Shown here one piece after another: positions 63,584-64,000 of a stretch of 64,000 nucleotides of DNA. The notes under the pieces were generated by a model. That model did no database searches. It saw only the letters and a list, made by a program, of their open reading frames with translations, and was not told where the DNA came from. The position numbers and the translations under genes were made by a program. The DNA lies in the NCBI RefSeq assembly GCF_004087835.1, contig NZ_CP035119.1:310001-374000 (forward strand), in the 5' to 3' direction. Origin of the DNA: Halorussus pelagicus (GTDB lineage Archaea; Halobacteriota; Halobacteria; Halobacteriales; Haladaptataceae). Numbering within the stretch: position 1 is the stretch's first letter; each line of letters begins with the position of its first letter.

Positions 63584-64000
63584 TGTGCTTCCTCCTCGGA
63601 ATGTTCGACCGTGCGTTGAACCGCGTCTTCGAGGGTCTCCTCGACCGTGACGAGTTCGTCGTTCAGAATCTCGCGGCCCTCCTCGGCGCGGGTGCCAGCG
63701 AGGCGGACGACCACGGGCTTGGGAATCTCGTCGAACTGCTCAAGTGCGGAGTTGATACCTTTGGCCACCTCGTCGCCGCGGGTGATGCCGCCGAAGATGT
63801 TGAAGACCACTGCATCGACGTTCTCGTCGGAGAACACCATGTCCAGCGCGTTGGCCACGCGTTCGGCCTTCGCGCCGCCGCCGATGTCGAGGAAGTTGGC
63901 GGGTTCGCCGCCGTAGTAGTCCACGAGGTCCAGCGTCGTCATCACGAGGCCCGCGCCGTTGCCGATGATGCCGACGTTACCCGAGAGTCGGACGTAGTCG
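63580..64000 (-). CDS. sucC: succinyl-CoA ligase, beta subunit (5' end outside window)
   Basis: The C-terminal part of SucC, about 140 residues, running off the window. It has [38 protein letters not shown] and [18 protein letters not shown], all conserved in beta subunits. An internal ATG at 63945 is not the true start; the frame continues upstream. It overlaps sucD by 4 nt. Confidence 0.96.
   Translation of the reverse strand, partial: DYVRLSGNVGIIGNGAGLVMTTLDLVDYYGGEPANFLDIGGGAKAERVANALDMVFSDENVDAVVFNIFGGITRGDEVAKGINSALEQFDEIPKPVVVRLAGTRAEEGREILNDELVTVEETLEDAVQRTVEHSEEEAQ

Overview
The window is chromosomal DNA from a halophilic archaeon (class Halobacteria). The signs are consistent: high GC, acidic proteomes (Asp/Glu-rich, Lys-poor), Tat rather than Sec export signals, a PGF-CTERM surface protein, an archaellin-type pilin, ribosomal protein eS17, coenzyme F420 synthesis (cofD), and TATA boxes about 25-30 bp before start codons, as in leaderless haloarchaeal transcripts. 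The exact genus cannot be fixed from sequence reading alone.

Layout. 1-0.4 kb: the end of a small haloarchaeal protein gene, then about 570 bp without a convincing gene. 1-8.7 kb: a tight plus-strand operon of two divergent PrkA-type kinases, a YeaH/DUF444 VWA-like protein and SpoVR. 8.7-13.4 kb: a lone archaellin-like gene, then a transducer gene overlapping a BMP-family lipoprotein gene, probably a ligand-binding protein and its chemoreceptor. 13.5-18.4 kb: a membrane protein, amidohydrolase, FAD-dependent reductase, short DNA/RNA methyltransferase and GtrA protein. 18.5-21.5 kb: tandem Tat-exported subtilases, one carrying a His/Asp-rich loop and acidic tracts. 21.8-25.1 kb: acyl-CoA dehydrogenase facing a fused 3-hydroxyacyl-CoA dehydrogenase/enoyl-CoA hydratase (fatty acid oxidation). 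25.3-26.2 kb: a free-standing HTH-NUMOD-HNH endonuclease just before tRNA-Glu(UUC).

26.3-34.0 kb: a six-gene minus-strand operon of MoxR ATPase, DUF58, two large VWA membrane proteins, a coiled-coil protein and a membrane protein. 34-40.6 kb: small membrane proteins, a D-2-hydroxyacid dehydrogenase, a CPBP protease, aspartate-semialdehyde dehydrogenase and eS17. 40.6-43.9 kb: a four-gene overlapping operon cofD / Dus-like / CitG-like / DUF447. 44-49.4 kb: HD phosphohydrolase, aldehyde dehydrogenase, an esterase and an RNase Z-like metallohydrolase whose last codons are repeated twice more downstream. 49.8-58.8 kb: Lhr-type helicase, LarA-family protein, M42 peptidase, two small proteins, adenine deaminase and a second metallohydrolase. 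59.1-62.6 kb: small haloarchaeal proteins, tRNA-Val(CAC) with a nearby 23-bp copy of its 3' end, an orphan gene of less GC-rich sequence and a PGF-CTERM surface protein. 62.7-64 kb: sucD and the 3' part of sucC.

Most of the window is ordinary chromosome. The parts most worth a second look are the cofD operon, the lipoprotein-transducer pair, the His/Asp-loop subtilase, the MoxR/VWA operon, the tRNA-Val att-like duplication and the repeated gene-end remnants at 48.56-48.68 kb. No CRISPR array, complete insertion sequence, rRNA or replication origin was seen.
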